Assembly (NCBI RefSeq): GCF_963678635.1
Contig: NC_087071.1
Coordinates: 34,773,680 to 34,837,679, forward strand
Reading direction: 5' to 3'
DNA length: 64,000 nt
Source: Symsagittifera roscoffensis
Taxonomy: Eukaryota; Xenacoelomorpha; Acoela; Convolutidae
Part shown: in pieces, positions 37,401-49,300 of the stretch
Layout of the letters: each line of letters opens with the position of its first letter
Position numbering within the stretch: the stretch's first letter is position 1
Translations under genes and position numbers: made by a program
Notes under the pieces: model-generated
The model's input: only the letters and a program-made list of their open reading frames with translations
What the model was told of the DNA's origin: nothing
Databases searched by the model: none

Positions 37401-40073
37401 AACAGGTGCCCAGTCAGTGCCATCGCATTGCATAAAAACACAGGAGTGTCAGAAACAGCAAAATTATCGTGAATAACTCAAAGCTTATACTGCAATGCGT
37501 AAACCGCTACTTAGGCCTGAACCAAAGATGTAAACGTTGCAGTTTCAAGATCCCCTCCGCATGAACCATTTTTCCTCGTCTTTGAATTTCTTAAATCCCA
37601 TCAATGCTCATTGCTGCACAGTATGCGCCATAGTGAATTGATGTCAAAGGACTTTGTTCAAAATAATCACAAGTTTTAGATCTGAGAACTTCAGCAAAAT
37701 TTTGAGACTGTTACAACAGACAATTGCCATCACGGAAAATGGAAGCCGTTTACGCAGGCACCTAATTACCAATGGAACAGGAGAGTGATTGAATGTTACG
37801 GTTCACGAACCAGGATATCTGTAACAAAGTCGATAATGACAAGAGATACGAAATAGATGGAAAGTCTGTATGGATCGGTTATTTTTCAGTATCCTCTTGA
37901 GCCAAAATTATCGGCATTCTATTAGAAACAGATCAAAAATCAATAGTAAAATCAACTGAGTCGCAAAATGCAAGTAAAATACTTTGAGAGCATATAACAG
38001 ATTTTACTTAACTAATAAAAAGACCATGAAAAAACTTCATTTTGCGTTTTTATTTACCGCTTAAATGTTTGAATTGGTATCTTCCATCTCAACTTGGCCC
38101 GTGTTCCTGAACAGTTTCCAACAGAAATGTTTCTGCAGCTCTAATTAAATGTTATACATAATTAGTGTTTTATTACTTGCTGATCATTTGAGAAGTACAT
38201 TTGTTATATTTTTCAAATATCACACTAATAAGTAAATTCATTTACCTCTAAACTTCCTAAATTGATTCTTCCCACCTCACTTTTGTCTACATTTGTCTAC
38301 ATTGAACCTTTTCCACTCTAAATAAGTTCGCTGCTCTAAACAGGAGCTATCCGAGAAAAGTATAGTGGTACGATTTGTTATGCATAAATAATGATATTTT
38401 TTTTTAAAATATTTTTTTTTAAAATCGAAAACATGTAAAATCATTTGCCGTGCAAGTCTCTGATTTCTTTTGCCAATCTCACCTTTGTGTACTTATTTAA
38501 GAAAGAAACCAAAACCCCTTGGAAATACTATAAACAGGAACTCACCAAAAAAAACTTATGGTTTCTCTGAAAAGCTGTTGAAAAACGATTTATTTGAAGT
38601 ATAACAACCATATTTTTTTCAAACGTACTTCCACTTCGTTTTCAATTGTTTGTCGCATAATTGAGATGACTGAGGAATGAAAAGAATACATTTTCACAAA
38701 CATATGTCTTTCGCCGTTTCCTTTTCGGCTCCATTTCAAATTCGTGTTGATTTGCATTTTCGGCGAGTTGCTTTTTTATCCAACGAAAACTAAGCGGTGA
38801 ACGCAGAGTTTCGTAAAAGTTTCAGCCGAAATGCGTTATTTTCAACAATCTAATACTTTCAAAGTATTTGCTTTACAATTGTTGAATGACGAACAGATTT
38901 TTTTTATACTTGAACACGAATATAATTAACGAGCTTTGCAGATTCACGTATCATGAGAATGTTTACATTGAGTTACGACTATTTACACTTTTTTAGCCAT
39001 TTTTTTTTTACAATAAACCGAAAATATTCGGAATAGATTTCCTCAGTGTAATGGACAATATCACCTGCCCTCAGCGAGCAAGCAGTTAATTTAATGTCCC
39101 TCGAAAATGCATTGAAACGTTAACCATACTGCTTCATAATTTGTTCATTGAAGGAAGATATATCAGATTGGGATTTTTTTCTGGGAAATATAATTTAAGA
39201 AAGAAAATATATATTAAAATTTTTAAATTGCCATTATGAACGGATTCGATTGTTTTCCTATTTTAGGTATAGCTTTGATCTCTTTAAAAAAATTGAAATA
39301 CAGTTTTGTTTTACAGATAATGAAACAACATTTTTTTCTTCAGAAAATCATTTTAAGATTTGTCTAACTCAATATAAACCTTGTCAAAATTATTTACAGA
39401 AATTTAAGAGCCAAGATTTTAAAATGATTAAACTAAAAAACTTAAACCTTAAATTGGTTAGTTTGTAGTTATCGAAGGCCCATCACTGATCAGAGGATTT
39501 AGCCTCTCAATTTCCTCAACGTAATTCCCCTGCTGCCACAGATTCATTTCTGAGATTCCAAAGAATCGATAACAGTCTTGATAATCAGGATACATATATT
39601 CCTATGTTTTTACTGCTCTCTCCATGTGCTTTATATGGCTATCACCAAAGTGAGAACCCTGAAGAAATTATTCGATTAAAAAATACCCAGATACGCCAAT
39701 CAAATGAAATCAATAAAACTAGCGAGGTGAGGCCAATTCGATTAAAAGTGTTCATGTTAATCTTGATGAAATAAAATGTGTAAACCTCTGAAAAAAACTA
39801 AGCTGTACATGTTTTTACATTATAGACCTTTACACGAACATACGCTATACAAGTTGTACACATTTAAAATAATATAAAATGTTTAACTGGTTAAACTCTT
39901 TTCTATATTTCAAAGCTCTCGTTTTCAAATTTCCTAACTATTTTACTTTTAACAAGTAAATTTCTAAAAAGCATGAATTTTTCATAAAAAGTTAAAACCA
40001 GTTTTTGTCACTTTGTAACTGTGCAACAGAACAAATAAATTCGTGTTAAATGAAACATTTCATCATCAATAAC
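34409..40073 (-). repeat. Tandem unit C of the Helitron-like array
   Basis: This unit lacks the equivalent of A 24212-24697 (joint near 35361) and one copy of the 390-base internal duplication. It keeps the region deleted in B (36290-38200) and has an extra stretch near 37340-37520. Walker A is at 34481-34504. Its right half differs from A and B more than they do from each other. Its right end, near 40073, is the element's 5' boundary, after which the sequence is unrelated. Confidence 0.85.
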
Positions 40074-41140
40074 AACAGAATTACTACGTGGTTAATTACA
40101 ATACCTTATGCTAGGCAAAATGACAATTAATGTATCAATGACGGAATGAAATTGTTTCTCCAAAAAGCTCAACACCAATGTAAATCAAAAGGATATTAGA
40201 AGTCGTAACATCTGTAATTTTTTTCGAAAACGAAATTCACGACTAATGTCTATTTTTCTATATGTCTATATGCAAAATTTAAGTTGCACCTACAGTATAA
40301 TGAATTAAAAATGTAAAATTTATTCGACCATGAAACTGGAATTGTCTTTTTACATGATTTGGTAAAAAAATTTCCAACTTAAAACAATCAAAGATTAGTT
40401 TATTCTGTTGTATGCAAAAAAATGTTTCAGTGTTTGTGTCCAAGTTTCTCGTCAGTCATCATTGAAACAAGGGATATTAGAAACCATAGCATCTGTAGGT
40501 TTATCGAGTCAACACCTTCACGTCTGCAGTCTTTAATTGAACTAAAGTATTTGAAATGCATCTGCCCTTGAAATATTTAGAAATATGTTGAAACTTTTTA
40601 AAATGTGTCTTCTCTATCAATTCTGAAATAAAACTTTTGAAAACACGACCTATTGTGATGGGCTACAATAACTAAAGCAGATATGCTGACCAAGCACCAA
40701 GCAGACATGTTGAAGAATAACGCTGAAACGAAAACACATAGAAGTATCAACATTAGGTACAATGAAAGCTGAATGGTCCAACTTGACCAGTTTTTACAGT
40801 TTAGGCACCCTTTGAGTTCAAAACAACAAAAAAATTGACTAAATTTGGAGTTTGTTTTGCAAAGACGATTTTTTGGCCACAATCAAAAATTCATAACTCC
40901 TGAACTACTGAAGTTAAATAGATGGTTTGAGGCTGGCCGGGATTAGAGTTGAGCGTGACAAATTCCATCATTGTAGTGTGCCATCAGGCTAGGTTTTTTT
41001 TCAATTCTGTAATGGAATCAAGTTCTTTTTAGTCGAAACCTGGACATGGCTCCTGTCGATTGAAAGTTGTTTGTGAGCTGTGATAATTTAACCAGGTCCA
41101 TAAAAATCACAGCTCCTAGAAAAATCAGATCGAAAAAGAA
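40074..41140. other. Stretch without a supported gene
   Basis: A 94-codon minus frame (40598-40882) has one or two hydrophobic stretches near its middle, but no splice sites or family match support it. The rest shows no recognisable feature. Confidence 0.35.
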
Positions 41141-41149
41141 ATTTGAAAA

Positions 41150-41860
41150 GAGATCGAAAAGATCGATATTTAAGTGCGGAGCCACTATTTCAGGTGGCGT
41201 CAGTTACGTCAACAATAAAAGGAGGCGCGGATAAAGGTATCTGCGTCATGCCGACACAGTCTCTTCCAAGGAAGTTCTTTCGCAATTTTTTCTGCTGTCA
41301 AGTTATCTTGAAGCTGATTCAGCTCCCTTCAATCTTCGGAGATTTTTTCTAATACTTGGTCTCCATTGAGTCCCTCTTTATTTCGAGAGCCTTGATTTTG
41401 AGTTTGTAGCCTTGAACGGCTCCCTCCATTTGCTGAGTTTCTCTAGCCTGTTATTTACCTCAGTTTGTGAGATTCTCAGTTGCTCTCTGAGTTGTAGGCT
41501 CGTCGCCCCGAGCTTTTCTTTTATCCAAATACCTCTCCGCGTCCCTTATCTGATTCGTGAGGCTCATCAACTTCTCGCAAGCAATGGTGGTCGATTTACA
41601 ATACTTGGTAGTTGTAGCTGTTCTAGATATGTACATTTTTTTAGTCATAGATATGACTTATCTAACTACACAATTAGTAAAACTGTGGAGTTTAATGTTT
41701 TTAAAGTAAAATTTTGGCCTTTCCCGCAATGGAATCCACTTCAGCTGCCAGAATGCTTTTGTCTCCGGAATCATCTGGCGAAAATTACCTGCGGCTTTTT
41801 GTGTAGGGATTATTTGATTGTTGAATTTACTGCCAAAAGTCTCTCGAACCCGCAAAAGTT
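41150..41860 (-). pseudogene. Decayed coiled-coil coding remnant, minus strand
   Basis: On the minus strand the frames 41855-41658 and 41648-41460 read as natural, charged, helical protein (for example RDAERYLDKRKARGDEP and KIKALEIKRDSMETKY). The reading continues left through at least two frame changes to about 41150, where AEKIAKELPWKRL is seen. Heptad-like Leu/Ile spacing suggests a coiled coil. Composition is richer in GC than its surroundings. It may be a retroelement Gag-like remnant or a processed pseudogene; no diagnostic motif was found. The + strand 190-codon frame over the same bases is its shadow. Confidence 0.4.
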
Positions 41861-41989
41861 GTGTCCGTGGAGTTCAGAAGCTCGAAAGCACAAATATTTG
41901 CCTAGTTATAAAACCGAGCTTGGCGTCGTGATGAAAGATTTGAGGACTAAATTTAGATTGACAAAGGGTGACACCTTGAAATGATAATG

Positions 41990-43226
41990 GATGCTGGTGA
42001 GCGAGGGTCATGAGACAAATGACGAACCCGGCTTATTTTCGGACTATTGGGTGTTTTTTGAATATTTAAAACAAATTATCTTCAAAATCAGTGTATATTG
42101 GCGCGACAGTCTCAGTCATTTGGTAGCAAACGGTTACACTTAAAAAGTACAAAGGATCCAGAGGATACTAATAGGCCGAAAAGATAGAGTGATCGCTCCG
42201 TCGTAAGCTCCTATGTCCACCCCTGGTAATTCGCCAGGCTTCTGCGGAAATCTGATGGAAAGTAATTGGAGCGAATATTTAGCAGATTTGGCGCAAGATC
42301 AAGTTCACGATGTACTGATCATAGTCAGCTATTGTCGGAACATAGTGTTACTTTTTCCACTTAAGATAATTTTGACTTTCTCATTGCAGCTTGAATTATT
42401 TGTGATATCAATATTAGACTGCAGATGTGTTATTTTTAGAACCAGACATTAATGATTTCTAATTCGCTTGCAGTTATAAATTGATCTCTGGCTTTTTGTT
42501 ATAATTAAATGTTATTAATTGCCGTTTTTTATTGTAATTTGAGAAAACGAGTTTTTTTTTGTGCGCTTGGCGTGATCGAAATCAATTTTAAGTATAATTC
42601 ATAGATCAGACGGCAATTTGAAAAAGAATCAATGAGCGCATAAATCAATCAAAACATTCAGAAAGCGAAAGCGTATCTACTTTAGTCAAAAGTATAAGAA
42701 ACAACTCAGGCATGGATCTTAAGGGGATTGTGGGCCAACCTTTAAAAAAAATTTCTTTATGTTGACAAAATTGATTTTTTGAGCCCTCTCAGAAGAATTT
42801 GAAGAAACAATTTTCCAAATTTTTCTGCGATTTTTGATAGAACAGTTCTGAAAAAAAAAATCACTCCAAATTATGTGAATATTTGCGCGCAATGCGCCTG
42901 TTGTAGAAGTTTCAAAGCTGGTCGACGACAAACAGATGCCGTAAAAAGAGAAGAATCTCTCATGAACGAAGGACCGAATGCGCAAAAATTACGTCAGCCA
43001 ATCAGAATTTAGTGTTCCTAAATTCGAAGGAAATAAGCTGTAAAATCAGTCATTTTTTTGAACAGTTTACATGGCGTTGATTGATTGAGAATTTTCGCGC
43101 ATTCGGTCTTTCACTCATTAAAATAACCCCCCAAGCCCACCAAAAAGGGGGACTCTTTGGGTAGTCGTCTTTCGGTTCATTTTTGTCAAATGTCTCCATA
43201 TCCATTCAATTGTTTTTTTTTTTCAG
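41990..43226. other. Stretch upstream of WDR35, no supported gene
   Basis: This should hold the WDR35 promoter and any 5' UTR exon. No TATA-like or other element can be singled out in such AT-rich sequence. A C-run/G-run pair lies at 43127-43152. Confidence 0.3.
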
Positions 43227-43237
43227 TTTATGTGAAT
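43227..43237 (+). promoter_or_regulatory. Start-stop upstream ORF and acceptor before the WDR35 start
   Basis: A strong polypyrimidine-CAG acceptor ends at 43226, eleven bases before the WDR35 ATG. Between them is ATGTGA (43230-43235), an upstream start codon followed directly by a stop. If included in the mRNA this minimal uORF would reduce initiation at the main ATG. Confidence 0.4.
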
Positions 43238-43379
43238 ATGTTCATCTACCTCTCGAAGAAGATTGCCATCCCGAGCAACATATCACTCAAGTGTATCAGC
43301 TGGAACAAGAACAAAGGGTATATTGCATGTGGAGGAAAAGATGGGTTGCTCAAGGTGCTCAAATTAGAGTCCCAGACAG
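43238..43379 (+). CDS. WDR35: WDR35 exon 1 (residues 1-47)
   Basis: This exon encodes the first blade of propeller 1, with [13 protein letters not shown]. The frame is open upstream through the acceptor to 43157, but homology begins at this Met. The donor is ACAG-GTATGAG, phase 1. Confidence 0.93.
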
Positions 43380-46300
43380 GTATGAGAAAAAATGCAGGGA
43401 CGGATTAAGGGGGGGGGGGGGGGGGAGTCTCCCCCTCAGGGAATCGACCCCTCACCGCACAAAGGGTCCCCCCATTTTCTATTATCTTGCGGCGTCCAAT
43501 TTTGGCCAGCCCACTTTTAAAAGTTCCTAAAGGTGCCTTGGAGTGGGAACGCGCGCTGAATAAACGCGGTTTTTTGATCAAGACCTACTTAAGTAAAAGT
43601 GCCATGGAGCGTGATCAATAAGGTTCCGTATTAAAAAGCAATAGGCAGTCGTTGGTTGCAATTATATCAAAATAGCTCAAAAGTTTTCGAATTCTAATTG
43701 CTTAAATTCTGCATCGGCTGAAAAAGCAAGATCACTGCAATTCATGCAAAAATCTCTCGCTTTCAAAAACCCGCATGGCAGGTGTTAGTTTTCTCAAAAT
43801 GTTTTCTAGAAGGTATAGTGACATACTTATGGTTTTACAACCATCATCATCACTCAAAAAAGTTAGACCACAAGAAATTTTTATCAAAATATAGAACATA
43901 AAACAGCAACTATAATCTGTTTAGAATAGAACTATATCCCGAACAAAATAGGATCGCTTATATTTTCAGCATGGATTGTCTGCTTCTTTACTTCTGTTTT
44001 GTTTTAGACGGGGAGGTGCGTGGTCTGGCAGCTCCTAGCAGTCTCTCCATGAACCAGACTCTGGAAGGTCATTCAGGTAAGGGGGACAACAGCAATGATT
44101 GTTACGTGTCTTTACAGTTTTCGATACTTTCATCCACATTAGGACACTAGGGAATGTAAAAACCTGGTTATCACTTACTCAGTGCTACAAGTATGGAAAA
44201 GATTTTATCTTTAATCTGTCTTCTACAATTCTTATCCTTGATTTTTTATAGTTTTGTTCTGACCAATCTCGAAGAATGTGTAAATTCTAGAATTAATTTT
44301 ATCGAAGCAGTTTTTCAGGTAGAAAGTTTTGTACGCGAAGATCAAGTTTTTAGATGTGGTTTAAATAAAAAAAAACATTAAAGCAGGTTCTTTTTAGCTA
44401 GTTTTTTTCTGAACTCGAATATTGTATAGCTTAAACTTCTACATCATTCTTACTTCAAGAATTGCTAAAGGAAGTTTTTTGAAATTGTTGATTTATTCTG
44501 TATGTTTGTGTAGATGCCGTGCAGGTGGTTATGTGGAATGAACAGCATGCAAAACTGACTACGAGCGATGTCAATGGACTCATCATTGTGTGGATGCTTC
44601 ATAAGGGTAACATCTTCTTATATTTCTACATAGAGTTTATTCAGTGACGTCCTTAAATGTATCTATGCTGTTAGATAATTGCACTACGCTTGAGAATCTC
44701 GGCTGAAAATGTGAAGTCTCAAACCCGTGTAGTTTTCGAGAAAATCATAATAATAACTAAATGAAAAATTATCCTAATGTTTTTCATTGATATGCTTAAT
44801 GCTTAAACTCTAAGTGGGCAATCTCTGTGCTCTCTGTCTATCCACTCCAAAGTCTGGTGCTTAAAATGTTGGCATAAATTTCAAATTTCTAGTAAACTTG
44901 AATTTGATTTTTGCTGATGTTGTTTGTTGTGACTTGCGGAGAAGTAAATTCTTCTTCCTCTTCTTCAATATCATAATAATAATAAATAATAAAGGAGTAA
45001 ATAATAAATGAATAATAAAAGTTAATGTTTAATACAAAAGACAATTGCCGTCACTGTTTATTTTTTTTGATTGAGTTTATTCTCTTCGCTTTTTTGGAAA
45101 TTTATCCCTAGCTTCATTAATGAGCTTAAGTTAGTAGTTCGTCATATCGCCCTGTCCTTCAGCATCGTCAGTTTTTCTAGATAAAAAATCTGCTTATTTT
45201 GTGCTTCGTAAAAGAATCTGGAACTAATCTCATTAATCCTTGAAAATGAGCGCAAAGTTTGCGGCTAGTGAAAATTATGCACTTTTCTCCTGGCTCTTAA
45301 AATCAACTCAGAGTTCATTTTGTAATTTTTAGAAATCGGTTTGAAAAGAATATCAAGTTTTTAATAGAGTTTTACTGATATTCATGGCGGATAATCAACA
45401 AACCGACAACAAATCTTGAAGCCGAAATTGCATCAGACTCACTTTAATTACATCAGAATTACCTAACAATTGCATTGCACAACAACACTGACTATCTGTT
45501 GTTATGTTGCATAACAATATTAAATTTCGGCTTCTTGGAATGGTAATCCTATTTTCGGTTTCTTGGCCCTTCGGCTTGTTGGCCTACCACCGTTTATCAT
45601 ATAAGGAAGAATGTAATGTTGACCTTTTCTCTGTTTCACTTCAGGTTCGTGGTTTGAGGAGATGATCAACAACAGACAGAAGAGTGTAGTGAGGAGTATG
45701 TGTTGGAACAGGGCGGGGGAGTTGATCTGTATAGTGTACGAGGATGGGGGAGTGATAGTGGGCACTGTGGATGGGAACAGAGTGTGGGGCAAGGAACTCA
45801 AACAGAGTCTCACCCATGTCGAGGTGGGGAGTACTATCAGGAACAATTTTTGCCTTGTTTGAAAAGAGGAAACAGTATTCATTTGAGTAACTGCACCTAT
45901 AACTCTTACTGAAACAATTTGCACGGCAGGTCTACTTCTCTCTGAAGCCAGATATTGAAACCATGGTTCCCCCATTTTACAACCCGCGTCCTTTAATCTA
46001 AGACAGTAGAAACCTTTAACACTGAACTTCATTTTAATTCCAATGATAATTAAAATTACAGAGAAACTTACATGAGAAGACACCGTCATAGTTTTGGTTA
46101 TGGTTTGGATCCGAATTGCTATTTTGGTGCTCCCAATTTTTTTTCAATCCAAATGAGTGTCTTGTGCGAGCTGCAAAATTGTTTTGTTTTTGGAAGATTT
46201 ACTTTGGAAATTGATAAAATTTGGTCTGATTCGAGATATGAATGAGGTGGAAAAGTCAAGACGGATATTTCAAAAATCTTTTAGTACGTGTGTGTATTTT

Positions 46301-49300
46301 TAGATCAGATTTTTTGGGTCTGCCTCATTGTGATTTCTTTGTGCCGATGTTTCAGTGGTCGCCAGATAGTAAGAACCTCCTGTTCGCCATGGCCAATGGA
46401 GAAGTGCACATCTATGACTCACAGGGAAACTTCATGGTAAGTCAGAGAATAATCGAATCAATTGATAGTATGTCTTGATGGTTTATCCCGGTATAATTGC
46501 GGAAGTATTGGGACTTTCTGTATTTCTTACATTGTTTCTCTCATATTACTAGCATAAAATTTTAGATGTTTGAATAAGTGAAGTAATTTTTTCTAGTTTC
46601 AAAAATTTTCATAGAGAATTTTACTGTTTCAAGAGAAATATCAACACCACGACAACCAAAAATTGAAATAGACTATTTTATTTTGGAGCTCTCGTTGAAG
46701 AGTTGGAGAATCATTTTTATTCCGAATCGGCTAGAAACTTAATAGCAATTTTCATTGCCAAATTGTTAGTACACTGGGGAGTGGGTGTAGTTACAAGATA
46801 CTTTTACAGGGGGAGGGGGCAACTTTTTTCTGATTCATTATACTGTTCTAGTCCAAAGTGCAGACTGACTTCTTCTCTCCCCTGGGCAAAGTGGCAGCCC
46901 TCACCTGGTACAATGGGGGAGGGGGATCTCCAGCTGAGAATGCGAACAGTCTGGCTATATGTTACGAAAGTGGAAAGTGTCAGATCATGAAACACCATAT
47001 GGATGATGGTAAGATAAGCAAACAAACAAGATGGTTAGTTAATGGTATATCAACATAATATTTCCCAATCCAAAAAAAACGACAGTACACTTTCTTTTAT
47101 ATCATGAAATCATATGGATGATGGTGAGTTATGTTCCAAAAACTACACGTGAATTGTTTTTTGGTTTTCTTCGGGTTGAGAAAGGCTGAGTATCTATAAA
47201 ATATCCTTCTGGGTTTTAAGATGGAGGCGAGAGCCGTTTCATCATGGGTTTTCAACTACTGGCCATCAATGATGTCCAGTTAAAAAATTAAAACCAATTT
47301 TTTAACCTTTAACCAATTAAAGTATTTTTTAACCAAATCGGTTTAACCAATTTTGCGTTTGAACATTGATAAAACAAATTATAAACACTTTCTATTTCAT
47401 AGTAAACGATGCAAGCTTTAAAAATATTCATGAAAAATGTATATTTTCTCCCTCCTACATTTATTTTGGTGTGAAGTTCGGCGAAGGTTTGGATTGGAGT
47501 AAATGGTCCAGTTGTAATTGGTCAAAAAGACATGTATTTAACTAAATCGGTTTAACCAATTGGTTATTGTTTAAATCAGTTTAACAAACCAAGGGGAAAT
47601 GGGTAAATACTTATAATGAAATACCGAACTATGGATACTAAGAAACTCACCATTGCACCGAGAGAACATCCTTTTCAGAGGATTTGTTAACAGTAATTGT
47701 GTGATAGTATGAACTATTTTTTTTCCCAACCTAAGCCGCAAATATTAGTGTTCATTATGAAGGTGTACATTTTGATCAATAACCAACTATTAAGTACAGC
47801 CAATGCTAAGGATATTAACGCAGACTATTATATTACAAATAGCACTTTAGCTTCAAGGTAAGGCTATCTTTTTTCCAACCTAAGTCGCAAATATTAATGT
47901 TTATTTTGAAAGTGTACATTTGATCAATAACCAGCTATTAAGTACAGTCAATGCTAAGGATATTAACACAGACTATTATATTACAAATAGCACTTTAGCT
48001 TCAAGGTAAGGCTCTCTTTTTTCCAACCTAAGTCGCAAATATTAATGTTTATTTTGAAAGTGTACATTTGATCAATAACCAGCTATTAAGTACAGCCAAT
48101 GCTAAGGATATTAATACAGACTATTATATTACAAATAACACTTTAGCTTCAAGGTACCATGGATCTGTAGCATAGAGGTAGGGAAGGAGACCCGCAACAA
48201 AATAATAGGGTTCGAACCTGGGCAGGGTCGGATGTTTTTATGAACTTTTTCGTATACTAGTTAAAATGCGTCCGCTCTATGAATTGAGGCATGTTAGTTG
48301 GTAAATTTCTTCTTTCTCCATTTGACTAGTACTGCTAATGCGTCATAATTGGCTTGCGTCACTTAGCAATTTTGTAGACTCATAATTGGCGTGCCTCAAT
48401 TAAGAAAGTTTGTAGACTTCAAACTTTTACTCATTCAGTTTTTCCCAGTAGCGTTTTCGGTCATATTTTTGCTTGTGTATTCCAAGTGCAACTTCACCTA
48501 TACAATTTTTGTCGTATAAACGTTTCCTTTGATAAATAGGCAATTTAAAAGTCGATGAACGTGGTTCAGACTTGTATAGGTCGCGATGATTTTGATTTTT
48601 TTTTTCGTTCTTTTTTTTTTCAGGAAATGTCTTATAATTTGTTGAGGCTCAAATTTTACTTTTTCACAGTTTGACTTTTGATTTTTTTTTAAGTTCAGTT
48701 AATTTCCTTTCTTGAAAGGTAGGCATACCCCACTATCGAGCAACGAAAGTGTAAAGTTCAAGAAAATTGTGATCGACTTCTAATTTCGAAAATGGAAATT
48801 AATTATCAGATTTGCCAGCAAAACATAAATATTACCTTTTGATCCAGTTTTTTGCAAATTAGGTTCAGTTGATCACAAAAGTGTCAGGCATAAATTATTC
48901 TAGGGCTTAAATTGCAAAGTTGAAATTTGTTTTTAAGGCTATAAATTACGATTCAATTTGCTTTAAGGCTGTCTATTTTTTTTGTAATTCGAAAGTTGAG
49001 ATTTAAAAAAGAAATAAGGGCAATATATTTTTGTGCAGTTTTTTGCGGTTATCAACATGGTCATTCTTTTGCGGTAACATTAATAATCCTGTGTTTTGAA
49101 CAACCGAATACATCACTGCTGGTTGCTTGAAAAGTTCTTTTTGCGAGAGCAAGTGTCTTGTAATCGGGAACTAGACTTTTTCCCGTAAACAATTTTTCTT
49201 GCACATCCGTAAGAAATTGAGAAGTTGCTTCATTAGTGAACCTTAGCAATTTCTAGACCTATTCCCATTTAGCCTAGAGGTAACGCGAATGCTTTTTAAC

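Larger units (their letters stand above)
22750..40073 (-). mobile_element. Helitron-like element with PIF1-type helicase, mostly triplicated in tandem
   Basis: Coding remnants all lie on the minus strand. The single-copy left part (22750-23308) carries the helicase Walker B side. The rest is present three times head-to-tail (23309-29726, 29727-34408, 34409-40073), each unit ending in GAAACATTTCATCATCAATA. The Walker A motif GRPGTGKT is readable on the minus strand in each unit. The joint with a QLP-type motif identifies a superfamily 1 PIF1-like helicase, the hallmark of Helitron RepHel proteins. A fragment reading LRPPELL precedes it. I did not identify the HUH nuclease motif or Helitron ends, so a different large DNA element with a PIF1 helicase remains possible. 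Confidence 0.6.

Noticed and set aside
41412-41984. 190-codon plus-strand frame as a gene
   Set aside because: Its composition is Ser/Cys/Leu-rich as expected for antisense of the charged minus-strand remnant, and no splice or family support exists.
42213-42320. Possible small coding exon starting MSTPGNSPGF
   Set aside because: It has a donor-like GTACTG after a natural-looking 30-residue stretch but no partner exon or family match, so chance cannot be excluded.
43183-43530. Alternative frame over WDR35 exon 1 and the poly-G run
   Set aside because: It reads through the splice donor and low-complexity G run. The WDR35 frame is fixed by homology.
45520-46089. 189-codon minus-strand frame
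   Set aside because: It overlaps WDR35 exon 4, which is confirmed by homology and splice phase, and has no recognisable protein.
48157-48240. Functional tRNA gene
   Set aside because: A and B boxes are present, but no closed cloverleaf with a paired acceptor stem can be drawn and the head recurs with a long shared body, so it is a SINE head.
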